The notes under the pieces were generated by a model, which ran no database searches, was not told where the DNA came from, and saw only the letters and a list, made by a program, of their open reading frames with translations. A DNA stretch of 64,000 nucleotides from Arenibacter hampyeongensis (GTDB taxonomy: Bacteria > Bacteroidota > Bacteroidia > Flavobacteriales > Flavobacteriaceae): NCBI RefSeq assembly GCF_002909255.1, contig NZ_PIOB01000003.1:434001-498000 (forward strand), given 5' to 3'. Both the position numbers and the translations under genes were made by a program. How positions within the stretch are numbered: the first letter of the stretch is position 1; each line of letters starts with the position of its first letter. Positions 9,872 to 18,109 of the stretch are shown one piece after another.

Positions 9872-10355
9872 CAGATATGCAAAACTACAAAAATTTTAAC
9901 TCATGGTTTGTATTTAACAAAATTTTAGAATTAAATCAGTCAATTTTTTCAATAAGAATATTACATTTTCTACTAATGTCATAAACGTATTGGATAAAAC
10001 CTATGCGGTATCTAGGGTTCCGGCCGGACTAAGACCCGGTCACCCGTTTGGGATTAATTTTACTATGGCTTATGGGTTTTAATTGATTTAGTGATTTAAT
10101 GACGGCCTAAAACTGCACTAGTCCAATATTTATTTTGAAGGGACGACCAAAAATTTAAAAATATCTATTGCTATGTTCAGTATGTAAGTGCAGGCGAACA
10201 GGATAAGCAAAAAAAACACGGGAACAGATACAGTTCTTGGCACCCAACTTTTTAAAGGGCAGAGGCCGAAGCTGTTGATGAAGAAAAATAAGAAAGTATC
10301 TGTAAACAGTGAATAATATATATTGTTAAAAACAAATTGACCGATTAAGGAATAC
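9872..10355. other. 484-base intergenic region without a convincing gene
   Basis: This lies between the divergent HYC/cus operon and the DUF6503-like gene. It contains short GC-rich palindromes in an AT-rich setting (GACCCGGTC and CCGGCCGG near 10022-10045). A 75-codon minus-strand frame at 10130-10357 runs over the start of the next gene and shows no family features, so I treat it as chance. The promoters of both flanking transcripts are probably here. Confidence 0.5.
9880..9887 (-). promoter_or_regulatory. Candidate Bacteroidota -7 box upstream of the cus operon
   Basis: The minus strand reads TAGTTTTG, matching the Bacteroidota -7 consensus TAnnTTTG, eight bases before the start codon of the first operon gene. 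No TTG was found at the usual -33 spacing, and the leader would be very short. This is a weak candidate. Confidence 0.3.
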
Positions 10356-11120
10356 ATGAAACAAATAAATCATAAACTATCGCTTTTTTCGATTCCAGTA
10401 ATCGTATTCATACTATTATTTAACTTATCCATCGCACAAGAGAACATAGTTGATAAGGCCATCGAGGTTTCCGGAATGGTAAAAATGAGGAATGCCGAGG
10501 CTACCTTTATCTTCCGTGAAGATACCTATGAGTACAGACGTCAAAACGGACAATTTACTTATACAAGAATCGGTAAGAATAAAGAAAACAGACTGGTCCG
10601 CGATGTTTACACCAACAAAAATTTTGTCCGCCATGTTACCGATACGCTAGTAAACCTTACCGAGAAAAGAAAAAATGCCTATACCAATTCTGTGAATTCG
10701 GTCATCTGTTTTGCGTTTTTGCCCCTATGGCTAAAAGACCCAGCAGTCATTTTAGAAGATCAAGGTAGAAGTGTGATAAAAGGTAAGGAGTACCATAAAA
10801 TCCTTGTTACTTTCAAACAAGAGGGCGGTGGCCATGATTTTGAGGATGTGTTCCTATATTGGTTCGATGTTGAGGATTACAGTATGGACTATCTTGCGTA
10901 CAAATATTTTACCGGAAAAGGTGGAATGCGATTTCGGGAAGCTTATAATACTCGTAAGGTCAATGGTGTACTCCTACAGGATTACCGTAACCTACAGCCT
11001 AAAATAGAAGGAGGCATTGATTTTGATGAAATCGAGAAGGCTTTTGAAAACGAACAACTGGAGGAACTATCACTAATCATATTGAAAAATGTAAAAATCA
11101 AAACGATACCCAAACCTTAG
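10356..11120 (+). CDS. DUF6503-like exported protein
   Basis: 254 residues with a signal peptide (hydrophobic core about 10-25, cleavage near SIAQ). The mature part is beta-rich with patterns such as ATFIFREDTYEYRR, GKEYHKILVTF and VFLYWFDVEDYSMDYLAY. These resemble the Bacteroidota DUF6503 group of periplasmic proteins with an outer-membrane lipoprotein-carrier-like curved sheet. The function is unknown. It stands alone on the plus strand and converges with the Rieske gene 11 bases downstream. The family call is from memory of the pattern and is moderate. Confidence 0.65.
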   Translation: MKQINHKLSLFSIPVIVFILLFNLSIAQENIVDKAIEVSGMVKMRNAEATFIFREDTYEYRRQNGQFTYTRIGKNKENRLVRDVYTNKNFVRHVTDTLVNLTEKRKNAYTNSVNSVICFAFLPLWLKDPAVILEDQGRSVIKGKEYHKILVTFKQEGGGHDFEDVFLYWFDVEDYSMDYLAYKYFTGKGGMRFREAYNTRKVNGVLLQDYRNLQPKIEGGIDFDEIEKAFENEQLEELSLIILKNVKIKTIPKP

Positions 11121-11131
11121 CACAGTCTAAT

Positions 11132-11575
11132 TCATTCAAAAACCCGAAGTATGTTTCCCGAAAGTTCTGTCTGGAATATTTTCAAAGGGTTGCTCGTAAT
11201 ACTGTTCAAGGGCTTTCCGGTTTGGTCAAACCGCGCCCCATGGGTGGAACATTTATACACACCTCCATCCTTGGCTACAAACCTCACTTCCTCGGTCTGT
11301 TGATGGCTGCATACCTGACTTGCCGCCACATAATTACCTTCTAAATTTTTAACTACGACCACATAATTTTTTAATATAAAATCCCCATTGTTCTGCAGAC
11401 CCACTCCTTCATCGGAGCTAAGGTCTATATTAAAATCGATTCCGACAGGGATAGGCCTCATATCCTCTGGTGAAACGTCTCCGTTACCATCTTTGGAACA
11501 ACCTTGAACACATGGAAAAACAATTGCGAATGCCGCACCGGCCCCTAGACTTCTTAAAAACTGTTTTCTTTCCAT
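11132..11575 (-). CDS. Rieske [2Fe-2S] protein
   Basis: 147 residues. The N-terminus MERKQFLRSLGAGAAFA with a following GC looks like a Tat-like or lipoprotein export signal without a true twin arginine. The C-terminal half holds the two cluster-binding pairs, C-S-H (in QVCSHQQ) and C-x2-H (CSTHGARF), followed by the usual GKPLN turn. This is a single-domain periplasmic Rieske protein of the kind that passes electrons near dehydrogenases and cytochromes. It faces the GMC dehydrogenase genes (12204-14649) across a 628-base gap, so it may be their electron carrier; this is inferred. Confidence 0.88.
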   Translation of the reverse strand: MERKQFLRSLGAGAAFAIVFPCVQGCSKDGNGDVSPEDMRPIPVGIDFNIDLSSDEGVGLQNNGDFILKNYVVVVKNLEGNYVAASQVCSHQQTEEVRFVAKDGGVYKCSTHGARFDQTGKPLNSITSNPLKIFQTELSGNILRVFE

Positions 11576-11630
11576 AACATATAACTTTTAAATTTTAAAC
11601 GTCTTTTACTTGAAAATCGTATGCAGATAA

Positions 11631-11640
11631 CACATATGTG
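11631..11640. promoter_or_regulatory. 10-base palindrome upstream of the Rieske gene
   Basis: CACATATGTG is a perfect palindrome 56 bases upstream of the Rieske start codon and close to the larger inverted repeat at 11652-11681. It could be a regulator half-site; short palindromes also occur by chance. Confidence 0.3.
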
Positions 11641-11651
11641 GTCTTCAGTGC

Positions 11652-11681
11652 ATATTGTAAATGAAATAAAATTTACAATAT
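11652..11681. promoter_or_regulatory. Perfect 11-bp inverted repeat upstream of the Rieske gene
   Basis: ATATTGTAAAT and ATTTACAATAT flank an 8-base loop (11663-11670). The repeat lies 77 bases upstream of the Rieske start, where an operator would be expected. The arms are not followed by a T-run, so a terminator is less likely. It is the strongest regulatory candidate in this gap. Confidence 0.5.
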
Positions 11682-12121
11682 CTAGACATGGGCCAAATTT
11701 AAGTATTTGACCACCCCCATATATACTGTAATATGCCCAAAACCACACACCTATTTTTAGTGCTGTGCTGAGAGTGTTTATACAAAAACAACCATAGTCT
11801 TTTTTGAAAACCAAGAATTCAAGAGAAAGTACTAAAGAGAAATTATATAAAAAAGAAAGAAAATTATGTAGATAAAGGTTGCGGGGAACTAATACTTTTA
11901 ACAGCGGCCAAACAATAATGGCAAAAAAGGAAACGTAATAGATTGTAGGATTATCAGTTCAATACAATGTTCTGAAAATAGTAGAAAAGCTTTTGTCTTT
12001 TTATTGCCTATGTTCCCTTGGGGTGTAAACAAAAAATCTAGATGACGATATGCTAAGCATCTATAAATCTTTATGCTATTTAACGGAAAAGGAAACATAA
12101 TTCAAATCTATATTCCAAAGG

Positions 12122-12167
12122 CCTGTTCACCCAAGCCGAATGTGGGGTTTCGCTTAAAATGAACAGG
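12122..12167 (+). promoter_or_regulatory. Two-part stem-loop in the leader of the GMC operon
   Basis: The outer stem CCTGTTCA/TGAACAGG (12122-12129 with 12160-12167) is perfect. An inner stem AAGC(C)GAA/TTCGCTT (12133-12140 with 12149-12155) has one bulged C. The structure ends 36 bases before the GMC start codon and has no T-run, so it could be a leader RNA element or a bipartite operator rather than a terminator. Confidence 0.4.
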
Positions 12168-12203
12168 TCTTACTGCTAAGTATATTACAAAAGAAAAATT
12201 AAC

Positions 12204-13925
12204 ATGCAAATAAAGGAATCTTCGACACTATATGATGTAATCATAGTCGGCTCTGGGGCAGGCGGAGGCATGGCGACCAAAATACTTGCCGATTCAGGTC
12301 TAAAGGTTGCCGTTGTGGAGGCCGGGCCGTTCTTTGACCCTAAAGACCCGGAACAGATAACCCAATTAAAGTGGCCGTGGGAATCGCCTAGAAGAGGTGC
12401 AGGTACCGTCCGGCCTTTTGGCGATTTCGACAGCGCATACGGTGGGTGGGATATCGAGGGAGAACCCTACACAAATAGTAACGGAAGCAATTTTAGATGG
12501 TTCCGTTCGCGAATGTTGGGCGGTCGGACCAATCATTGGGGCAGGATTTCATTGCGCTTCGGGCCAAGGGATTTTAAACACAAAAATGAGGACGGGCTGG
12601 GCGATAATTGGCCTATAGGCTATGAAGATGTCAAACCCTATTATGACAAAGTAGATAAATTGATCGGGGTTTTCGGCACCAACGAGGGCCTGCCTAATGA
12701 TCCCGATGGTTTCTTTCTGCCACCACCGAAACCTCGGTTGCACGAGCTTTTTTACATCCGTGGGGCACGGAAATCAAATATTCCCGTTTATCCCTCAAGG
12801 ATGTCGATCCTGACCAAAATGATAAACGAGGATAGGGGCATCTGCTTTTATTGCGCGCAATGCTCCAGGGCATGTATGGTATATGCCGATTTCTCGTCGG
12901 AAACCTGTTTGATTTTCCCGGCACAAAAAAGCGGCGGTCAGATCGATCTGTTCCTGAATGCCATGGTAAGGGAGGTTACTACCAATCAAGAAGGTAAGGC
13001 AACGGGCGTTTCGTACATCAATAAAGAGGATAGAAAGGAATATAAGTTAAAAGGGAAGGTCGTAGTCCTTGCCGCATCCGCCTGCAGCTCGGCCCGGATA
13101 CTCTTGAATTCCAAAAGTGCCCAACATCCTAACGGATTGGGCAACAGCAGCGATATTGTTGGAAAATATCTTCACGATTCCACGGGAGCGAGCAGGGTGG
13201 CCTTCATTCCGGATCTGATGAACCGGAAAGTTTCCTATAACGAGGATGGCGTGGGGGGCATGCACGTATATTCCCCTTGGTGGGGCGACAACAGGAAATT
13301 GGACTTCCCCCGCGGATACCATATCGAGGTATGGGGCGGAATGGGCATGCCCAACTATGGGTTTGGTTTCAATGCGAACGAGTTCAATAAATTCTTCGGC
13401 ACAAAAGTGGGGGGCTATGGCAATGGCCTCAGGGACGATGTTAAAAAATACTATGGTGCCGTCCTTGGTTTTGGTGGCCGGGGAGAGTCCATCGCCATGA
13501 AGGATAACTATTGTGAAATAGATTCTACCAAAGTAGATGAGTTTGGAATTCCGGTACTTAGGTTTAATTACAAATGGTCCGACCACGAGCGAAAGCAGGC
13601 AAGGCACATGCAGGACACTTTTGAAGAACTGATCCACAACATGGGCGGAGAAGCTTTAGGAGAAAAACCCACCAAGGAACAAGATTATGGTATATCCCCA
13701 CCAGGGTGGATCATCCATGAAGTGGGTACGACAAGAATGGGCGATGATCCCAAGACCTCTGTAGTGAACAGGTTTCAGCAACTTCACGATACCGACAATG
13801 TATTTATCGTCGATGCCGGGCCTTTTGTGTCACAGGCCGACAAGAACCCCACTTGGACCATCCTAGCGCTAGCCTGGAGAACATCTGATTATATTGTAGA
13901 AAAATTGAAACAGCAAAATATATAG
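12204..13925 (+). CDS. GMC-family FAD dehydrogenase, gluconate/glucose dehydrogenase-like large subunit
   Basis: 573 residues. FAD-binding motif GSGAGG (16-21) is followed by an acidic end-of-strand E39, and the C-terminal GMC block includes the IIHEVGTTRMG and NPTWTILALAW segments. It probably oxidises a sugar, sugar acid or alcohol and feeds electrons to the respiratory chain. Four cysteines, C214, C217, C220 and C224 (C-x2-C-x2-C-x3-C), recall the iron-sulfur site in the catalytic subunit of bacterial FAD-dependent glucose dehydrogenases. No signal peptide is seen; the subunit-3 partner 4 bases downstream carries one and may co-export it. The substrate cannot be named from sequence alone. 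Confidence 0.9.
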   Translation: MQIKESSTLYDVIIVGSGAGGGMATKILADSGLKVAVVEAGPFFDPKDPEQITQLKWPWESPRRGAGTVRPFGDFDSAYGGWDIEGEPYTNSNGSNFRWFRSRMLGGRTNHWGRISLRFGPRDFKHKNEDGLGDNWPIGYEDVKPYYDKVDKLIGVFGTNEGLPNDPDGFFLPPPKPRLHELFYIRGARKSNIPVYPSRMSILTKMINEDRGICFYCAQCSRACMVYADFSSETCLIFPAQKSGGQIDLFLNAMVREVTTNQEGKATGVSYINKEDRKEYKLKGKVVVLAASACSSARILLNSKSAQHPNGLGNSSDIVGKYLHDSTGASRVAFIPDLMNRKVSYNEDGVGGMHVYSPWWGDNRKLDFPRGYHIEVWGGMGMPNYGFGFNANEFNKFFGTKVGGYGNGLRDDVKKYYGAVLGFGGRGESIAMKDNYCEIDSTKVDEFGIPVLRFNYKWSDHERKQARHMQDTFEELIHNMGGEALGEKPTKEQDYGISPPGWIIHEVGTTRMGDDPKTSVVNRFQQLHDTDNVFIVDAGPFVSQADKNPTWTILALAWRTSDYIVEKLKQQNI

Positions 13926-13929
13926 GAAA

Positions 13930-14649
13930 ATGGATAGAAGAAATAGTATAAAATCGATTATCATAGGGTCGGTCGCTGGCGGATTGGCAGTCCACGGCTG
14001 CAAACCTGAAGATGAGGCCAAAGCGGAGAACACTGAAGTGCTGCAGGGCTATAGTTACAAATATGGTCGGACCCAGAAGGAGAAAGAACGGATCATGGAA
14101 CTGGAAGCGGTACAATTTTTTAACGGACACGAGTTGGGGACTATTGCCGTTTTGAGTGATCTGATATTGCCTTCCAATGATAAATTTGGTAGTGCTACGG
14201 ACGCAGGAGTACCAAATTTTATAGAATTCATGGCCAAGGATATCCCAGAATTGCAAACGACCCTCAGGGGCGGCCTCATGTGGTTGGACCATGAGAGCAA
14301 TACCCAATTCGGTACCGAATTCAAATCGAGTGCTGAGGCTTGGCAAAAAAAACTATTGGATACTATAGCCTATCCCGATATATTAATTCCAGAGGGCGAA
14401 CGCCCCTTGGAAATACAGTTTTTTTCCATGTTGCGAAATCTGACGCTAACAGGTTATTACACATCGAAGATCGGCCTAGAGGATTTGGGGTATAAGGGCA
14501 ATACCCCAAATGTATGGGACGGAGTGCCCGCAGACGTATTGAAACAGCATGGCGTTGCCTATGAAGAAGAATGGTTGGCAAAATGTGTAGATCAAAGTCA
14601 AAGAGGGGTCATGGCAGAATGGGATGGCAATGGCAATCTACTTACATAG
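13930..14649 (+). CDS. Gluconate 2-dehydrogenase subunit 3-family protein
   Basis: 239 residues. The N-terminus MDRRNSIKSIIIGSVAGG is a twin-arginine-like signal ending in VHGC, so it is probably a Tat-exported lipoprotein. The mature region contains the LSDLILPSND segment and a C-terminal region with tyrosine/glycine motifs (TGYYTSKIGLEDLGYKGN) typical of the small subunit of gluconate 2-dehydrogenase-like complexes. It starts 4 bases after the GMC gene and should form a two-subunit periplasmic dehydrogenase with it, tethered to a membrane. Confidence 0.88.
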   Translation: MDRRNSIKSIIIGSVAGGLAVHGCKPEDEAKAENTEVLQGYSYKYGRTQKEKERIMELEAVQFFNGHELGTIAVLSDLILPSNDKFGSATDAGVPNFIEFMAKDIPELQTTLRGGLMWLDHESNTQFGTEFKSSAEAWQKKLLDTIAYPDILIPEGERPLEIQFFSMLRNLTLTGYYTSKIGLEDLGYKGNTPNVWDGVPADVLKQHGVAYEEEWLAKCVDQSQRGVMAEWDGNGNLLT

Positions 14650-14851
14650 GCCTTTAATAGAATGCCATCCAATTTCTAATTTAGGTTACCAATATGACAT
14701 TTATCATGTGATGGTTAAAAACCTTGTTCTACTTTTGATACTGTTCTTTGCATTTAGAACACGAACTATATTATTTTTAAAATAACTATGATTTTTTTGA
14801 AAATAATTTAATACCCGATACTGGAACAAAAAAAATTCAAATCTTTAGGAA

Positions 14852-15271
14852 GTGAAACAGATTTTGACCAAAATATTGTCCGTTACTCTAGCCTTCGCAG
14901 TGCTTTTTGCAACTTCGTCTTTCATGGTGGATATGCATTTTTGCTGCAACAAGTTGGTAGATGTTGCGGTTTTTGGCAAAGCAAAGCCTTGTAAAGATAA
15001 AAAGCAGAATTTATCAAAACCTTTTAAAAAATGTTCCATAGGGCAAATGGATTGCTGTAGCAATAAATCTATTGTAAAAAAGGCCGAAGACAATCTTAAA
15101 AAGTCACAAGTTGAACTGGATACGAATAAAATTGTTTTCCTACAGGCATTTTTCCATTCCTACGTAAATCTTTTTGAAGGACTTGAATTTAATGTGGTTT
15201 CCTTTATAAACTACAATCCACCTTGGATCGAGAAGGACATCCTTGTACTTCACGAAACTTTCTTAATTTGA
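14852..15271 (+). CDS. HYC/CC-type small periplasmic protein (copy 2)
   Basis: 139 residues starting at GTG 14852, preceded by AGGAA. The signal peptide ends about residue 25. Motifs HFC (29-31, in place of HYC), a following CN, a CC pair (68-69), PP (NPPWIEKD) and the same terminal TFLI show it is a paralogue of the protein at 9455-9871. Between the cysteine motifs it is lysine-rich. It opens the plus-strand metal series, and the hairpin at 15283-15305 follows. A periplasmic soft-metal-binding role is inferred from company and Cys/His content. Confidence 0.78.
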   Translation: MKQILTKILSVTLAFAVLFATSSFMVDMHFCCNKLVDVAVFGKAKPCKDKKQNLSKPFKKCSIGQMDCCSNKSIVKKAEDNLKKSQVELDTNKIVFLQAFFHSYVNLFEGLEFNVVSFINYNPPWIEKDILVLHETFLI

Positions 15272-15282
15272 ATATTATTGAG

Positions 15283-15305
15283 CAGATTATTGTCACGATA
15301 ATCTG
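15283..15305 (+). terminator. Hairpin after the second HYC gene
   Basis: CAGATTAT/ATAATCTG forms a perfect 8-bp stem with a 7-base loop, 12 bases after the stop codon. A clear T-run is missing, so termination would be weak or Rho-assisted. Confidence 0.4.
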
Positions 15306-15448
15306 TACTTCCTATTAGTCTGCAACAAGTTGTAGGCTACCTCATGTCGTACCCTTTTTCCAACGACAACCTTTTTCCAATTTTAATTTATCAGGGATTA
15401 AATACTCTGACGGACCTTATACTTAAGGAACAATAACATATTGTGAAC

Positions 15449-16030
15449 ATGGAATCCATAAAAACATATTGGGTCAAGAACATGGTTTGCAGGCGGTGCC
15501 TGAAAGTCATAAAACAGGAGCTTGAAGAGATCGATGTAGCAGTACTTTCCGTCGAATTGGGGAAACTTACTGTCCGTATCAGTACTGGTATTGACAATCT
15601 AATCGATTCGAATATAACCGAGGTTCTTCACTCCAACGGATTTGAAATCGCGAAAAACGAGGAGGAAATGATCGTTGAAAATATAAAGATTGCTTTGATT
15701 GAACTGGTAGGTGACCTGCCATTTCATATTAAGGAAAAGACCTCTGAACATTTGGCATCTGAACTTCATAGGGATTATAAGTTGTTGAGCAAAATATTCT
15801 CAAAAAATGAAAATACCACAATAGAAAAATACCTTATAAAATTAAAGGTTGAGAGAGCAAAGGAACTTATTCAATTGCAACAGCACACTTTTTCGGATAT
15901 AGCCTATTTGTTGGATTACAGCAGCATAAACCATTTATCGAGACAGTTTAAGACCATTACGGGATTAAGCATGACCGATTATAAAAATGGCCAAATGTGG
16001 GATAGAAGTTTCCTTGACGAAATTATATAA
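15449..16030 (+). CDS. AraC-type regulator with N-terminal HMA-like metal-binding domain
   Basis: 193 residues from ATG 15449; a GTG two codons earlier is an alternative. Residues 1-70 read as an HMA/CopZ-like fold with the metal-binding loop NMVCRRC (C14, C17) and VELGKLTV. A helical linker follows, then an AraC double helix-turn-helix (about 108-182) with the family signature DIAYLLDYSSINHLSRQFKTITG spread over 150-172. The protein could bind Cu(I) or another soft metal through the CxxC and switch the neighbouring metal genes. Its position upstream of the cytochrome/porin/Met-rich genes fits a local regulator. DNA targets are unknown. Confidence 0.85.
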   Translation: MESIKTYWVKNMVCRRCLKVIKQELEEIDVAVLSVELGKLTVRISTGIDNLIDSNITEVLHSNGFEIAKNEEEMIVENIKIALIELVGDLPFHIKEKTSEHLASELHRDYKLLSKIFSKNENTTIEKYLIKLKVERAKELIQLQQHTFSDIAYLLDYSSINHLSRQFKTITGLSMTDYKNGQMWDRSFLDEII

Positions 16031-16102
16031 ATATGAACGAAGATTATGCAGACGTAAACATTCAATAAGAAATAGATTTATTAACAATTAAATGCCAATA
16101 AA

Positions 16103-16510
16103 ATGAAGAAAAAAAGAATTTTTCCGGGTATGACCATAGTAATGGTTGTAAGTTTTTTATTCCTGGGATTCAATAGCCATTCCCAGGAAAAATGGGTAGC
16201 ACCCCTTAGTGCGGATAAGATTGTCAACCCATTAAAAGGTGATGTCAATGCGGCTGCCAACGGTCAAAAACTTTACAAAGTACTATGTGTTGTATGCCAC
16301 GGGGCAAAAGGAAAAGGTGATGGTGTGGCCGGTGCAGGTCTAACGCCAAAACCGACAAATTTGACCAGCGCAGAATTCCAATCCCAGAGCGATGGAGCCA
16401 TTTTTTGGAAAATTCAAATAGGACGGGCTCCAATGGCCTCATACGAAACCTCAATACCGGAGAACAAACGATGGGAAATTATTAATTATATCAGAACACT
16501 TAAAAAATGA
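16103..16510 (+). CDS. Exported monohaem cytochrome c
   Basis: 135 residues with a signal peptide (core about 11-24). The haem attachment motif is C62-V-V-C65-H66, and the likely axial Met is M111 in RAPMASYE. The segment KGKGDGVAGAGLTPKPTNLT is typical of class I cytochromes c of the cbb3/alcohol-dehydrogenase-associated type. It would carry electrons in the periplasm. Its stop overlaps the start of the porin gene by 4 bases. Confidence 0.9.
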   Translation: MKKKRIFPGMTIVMVVSFLFLGFNSHSQEKWVAPLSADKIVNPLKGDVNAAANGQKLYKVLCVVCHGAKGKGDGVAGAGLTPKPTNLTSAEFQSQSDGAIFWKIQIGRAPMASYETSIPENKRWEIINYIRTLKK

Positions 16511-17667
16511 AAAAGCTAATAATATTACTAACCGTAGTTGTTTTTGGTAATCCTATATATAGCCAAACATACAACAATTTTGAACCAAGTAAGACCCAGT
16601 TCATGATCCGTGGTTATGGACATACAGGGCTAAACTATATGAGTAACGGAGATGAAAAAGAATCCTCTTATGTAGGCTCGGCCTTCGCGCCGATCTTTTT
16701 ATTCAAACATTCGGACAAACTCATGTTTGAAGCCGAATTAGAGTTTGTTCTAGAAAGTAACGAACTTGAGGTGGGCTTGGAATATGCCGACGTTATGTAT
16801 GTCCTTAACAAGAACATGACCGTTAGGGCAGGAAAATTTTTACTTCCTTTCGGAACATTTATGGAGAGGCTTCATCCCGCATGGATAAACAGACTTCCGA
16901 CAAGACCTTTGGGCTTTGGCCATGATGGGATAGCTCCTGCCTCAGGGATCGGTGTTGAACTCAGAGGTGCCTTTGATCTTGGCGGTCCTTCTTTAAACTA
17001 TGCCATTTATTCTACCAACGGTCCGCGATTAAAGGACGGAAGTATTGAGCCGGAGGAAGCGGGAATGCTCATGTTTCAAAATTATGAAGATAATAATACA
17101 AGTAAGGCTTTTGGGGGCCGATTGGGGTTATTGCCATTTTCAGATTCTTCTACCGAATTAGGGATTTCGGCCTATTCAACAAATGGTGCCGGGGCAAAAG
17201 ATTCGCCATATGAGGACGTTGGTGCTTTCTTATATGCCATCGATTTTGCTTTTGTTAAACAAGTGTCGCCCCTTATTGGCTTTATTGACATTAAGGCTCA
17301 ATACAACAGTTCCAATGTGGACACGGCAACCTTCATTGAGATGCATGAGGATGGAGATGAGGAAGAATATTCGTTCGATAACCAAAGTAATTCCTTTTAT
17401 GGGCAATTGAGTTATCGACCTACCATGGCGGAGAGTGACTTCATGAAAAAATTGGAGTTTGTTGGAAGATATTCAAATTTCAATGCTCCGGAGGGTTCTG
17501 AATGGGAAGAGAAATCGACCCAATTTGCCTTTGGATTGAACTACTGGTTAACCTGGAGATCCCTTATCAAAATAAGTTATCAGACCACTGAAACCGAAGG
17601 TGGGCATGGCGGAGAAGGCATAACGACTACTAATGGGCTATTTCTCCACTGGGCAATAGGATTTTAA
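16507..17667 (+). CDS. Outer-membrane porin-like beta-barrel protein
   Basis: 386 residues with a signal peptide ending at IYSQ (about 20). The mature part is rich in alternating polar/hydrophobic strands and aromatic girdles, with VRAGKFLLPFGTF and a C-terminal strand ending HWAIGF. This matches phosphate-selective porin O/P-like barrels of Bacteroidota. Acidic loop segments (DGDEEEYS) may attract cations. Translation is coupled to the cytochrome gene upstream (ATGA overlap 16507-16510), and the next gene encodes another haem protein. The transported solute is not known. Confidence 0.8.
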   Translation: MKKLIILLTVVVFGNPIYSQTYNNFEPSKTQFMIRGYGHTGLNYMSNGDEKESSYVGSAFAPIFLFKHSDKLMFEAELEFVLESNELEVGLEYADVMYVLNKNMTVRAGKFLLPFGTFMERLHPAWINRLPTRPLGFGHDGIAPASGIGVELRGAFDLGGPSLNYAIYSTNGPRLKDGSIEPEEAGMLMFQNYEDNNTSKAFGGRLGLLPFSDSSTELGISAYSTNGAGAKDSPYEDVGAFLYAIDFAFVKQVSPLIGFIDIKAQYNSSNVDTATFIEMHEDGDEEEYSFDNQSNSFYGQLSYRPTMAESDFMKKLEFVGRYSNFNAPEGSEWEEKSTQFAFGLNYWLTWRSLIKISYQTTETEGGHGGEGITTTNGLFLHWAIGF

Positions 17668-17688
17668 GAATACATAAAAATAGAAAAC

Positions 17689-18009
17689 ATGAAGACAATA
17701 AATAAATTTTTAGTAATCGTGATGGTTTTCCTGACCATTGGAATAACCGTAGTTGCCTGTTCTTCTTCTAAGAAAACACTTACAGAAAATAATATTCCTG
17801 TTGTGGCAGGGGTGGAAGAGGAGTTCAAACTGGAAAAATCAGGAGCCCAATTATGGGGAGAAACCTGTAATCGATGCCATTTAGCACCTTCTCCAGCCGA
17901 TTATAACGACACGGATTGGGAAACCATCAGTTTGCACATGCGCGTAAGGGCCAATCTTACAGAAAAGGACGTTGCAAAAATCGAGGAATTTCTGAAATCC
18001 GCGAATTAA
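17689..18009 (+). CDS. Small cytochrome c-like lipoprotein
   Basis: 106 residues. The lipoprotein signal has acylation at C24 (VVAC). A haem motif C60-N-R-C63-H64 follows the GAQLWGET lead typical of mini cytochromes c, with M84 (LHMR) as a possible distal ligand. It is anchored in a membrane facing the periplasm and lies just after the porin gene. It probably forms an electron-transfer group with the cytochrome at 16103-16510. Confidence 0.85.
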   Translation: MKTINKFLVIVMVFLTIGITVVACSSSKKTLTENNIPVVAGVEEEFKLEKSGAQLWGETCNRCHLAPSPADYNDTDWETISLHMRVRANLTEKDVAKIEEFLKSAN

Positions 18010-18028
18010 TTGAATTGGTAAAGCACAT

Positions 18029-18046
18029 TTTCCATGAGAATGGAAA
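18029..18046 (+). terminator. Hairpin with GAGA loop between cytochrome and Met-rich genes
   Basis: TTTCCAT/ATGGAAA makes a perfect 7-bp stem closed by a GAGA tetraloop, 20 bases after the stop of the cytochrome-like lipoprotein gene. No strong T-run follows, so it may attenuate rather than end transcription. Confidence 0.4.
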
Positions 18047-18109
18047 TTTAGGGCTTTAGGGAAATGTACTTTAATAAAAAGAAATTAATATTAATTAAAA
18101 CTAAATACA

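Larger units (their letters stand above)
11576..12203. other. 628-base divergent intergenic region
   Basis: No coding frame in this gap looks real. It holds the palindromes at 11631-11681, a short palindrome ATGCTAAGCAT near 12049-12059, and the two-part stem-loop at 12122-12167. It must contain the promoters for the Rieske gene (minus) and the GMC operon (plus). Confidence 0.5.

Noticed and set aside
10130-10357. 75-codon hydrophobic minus-strand frame before the DUF6503-like gene
   Set aside because: It runs over the start codon of a better gene, has no family signal, and AT-rich intergenic DNA easily gives Phe/Leu-rich frames.
13047-13637. 196-codon minus-strand frame inside the GMC gene
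   Set aside because: The plus strand has FAD and GMC motifs throughout, while this frame has no recognisable features.
14730-14737. TACTTTTG as a promoter -7 box for the second HYC gene
   Set aside because: It matches TAnnTTTG, but no TTG was found at the -33 spacing and it lies over 110 bases from the start codon, so it is not reliable.
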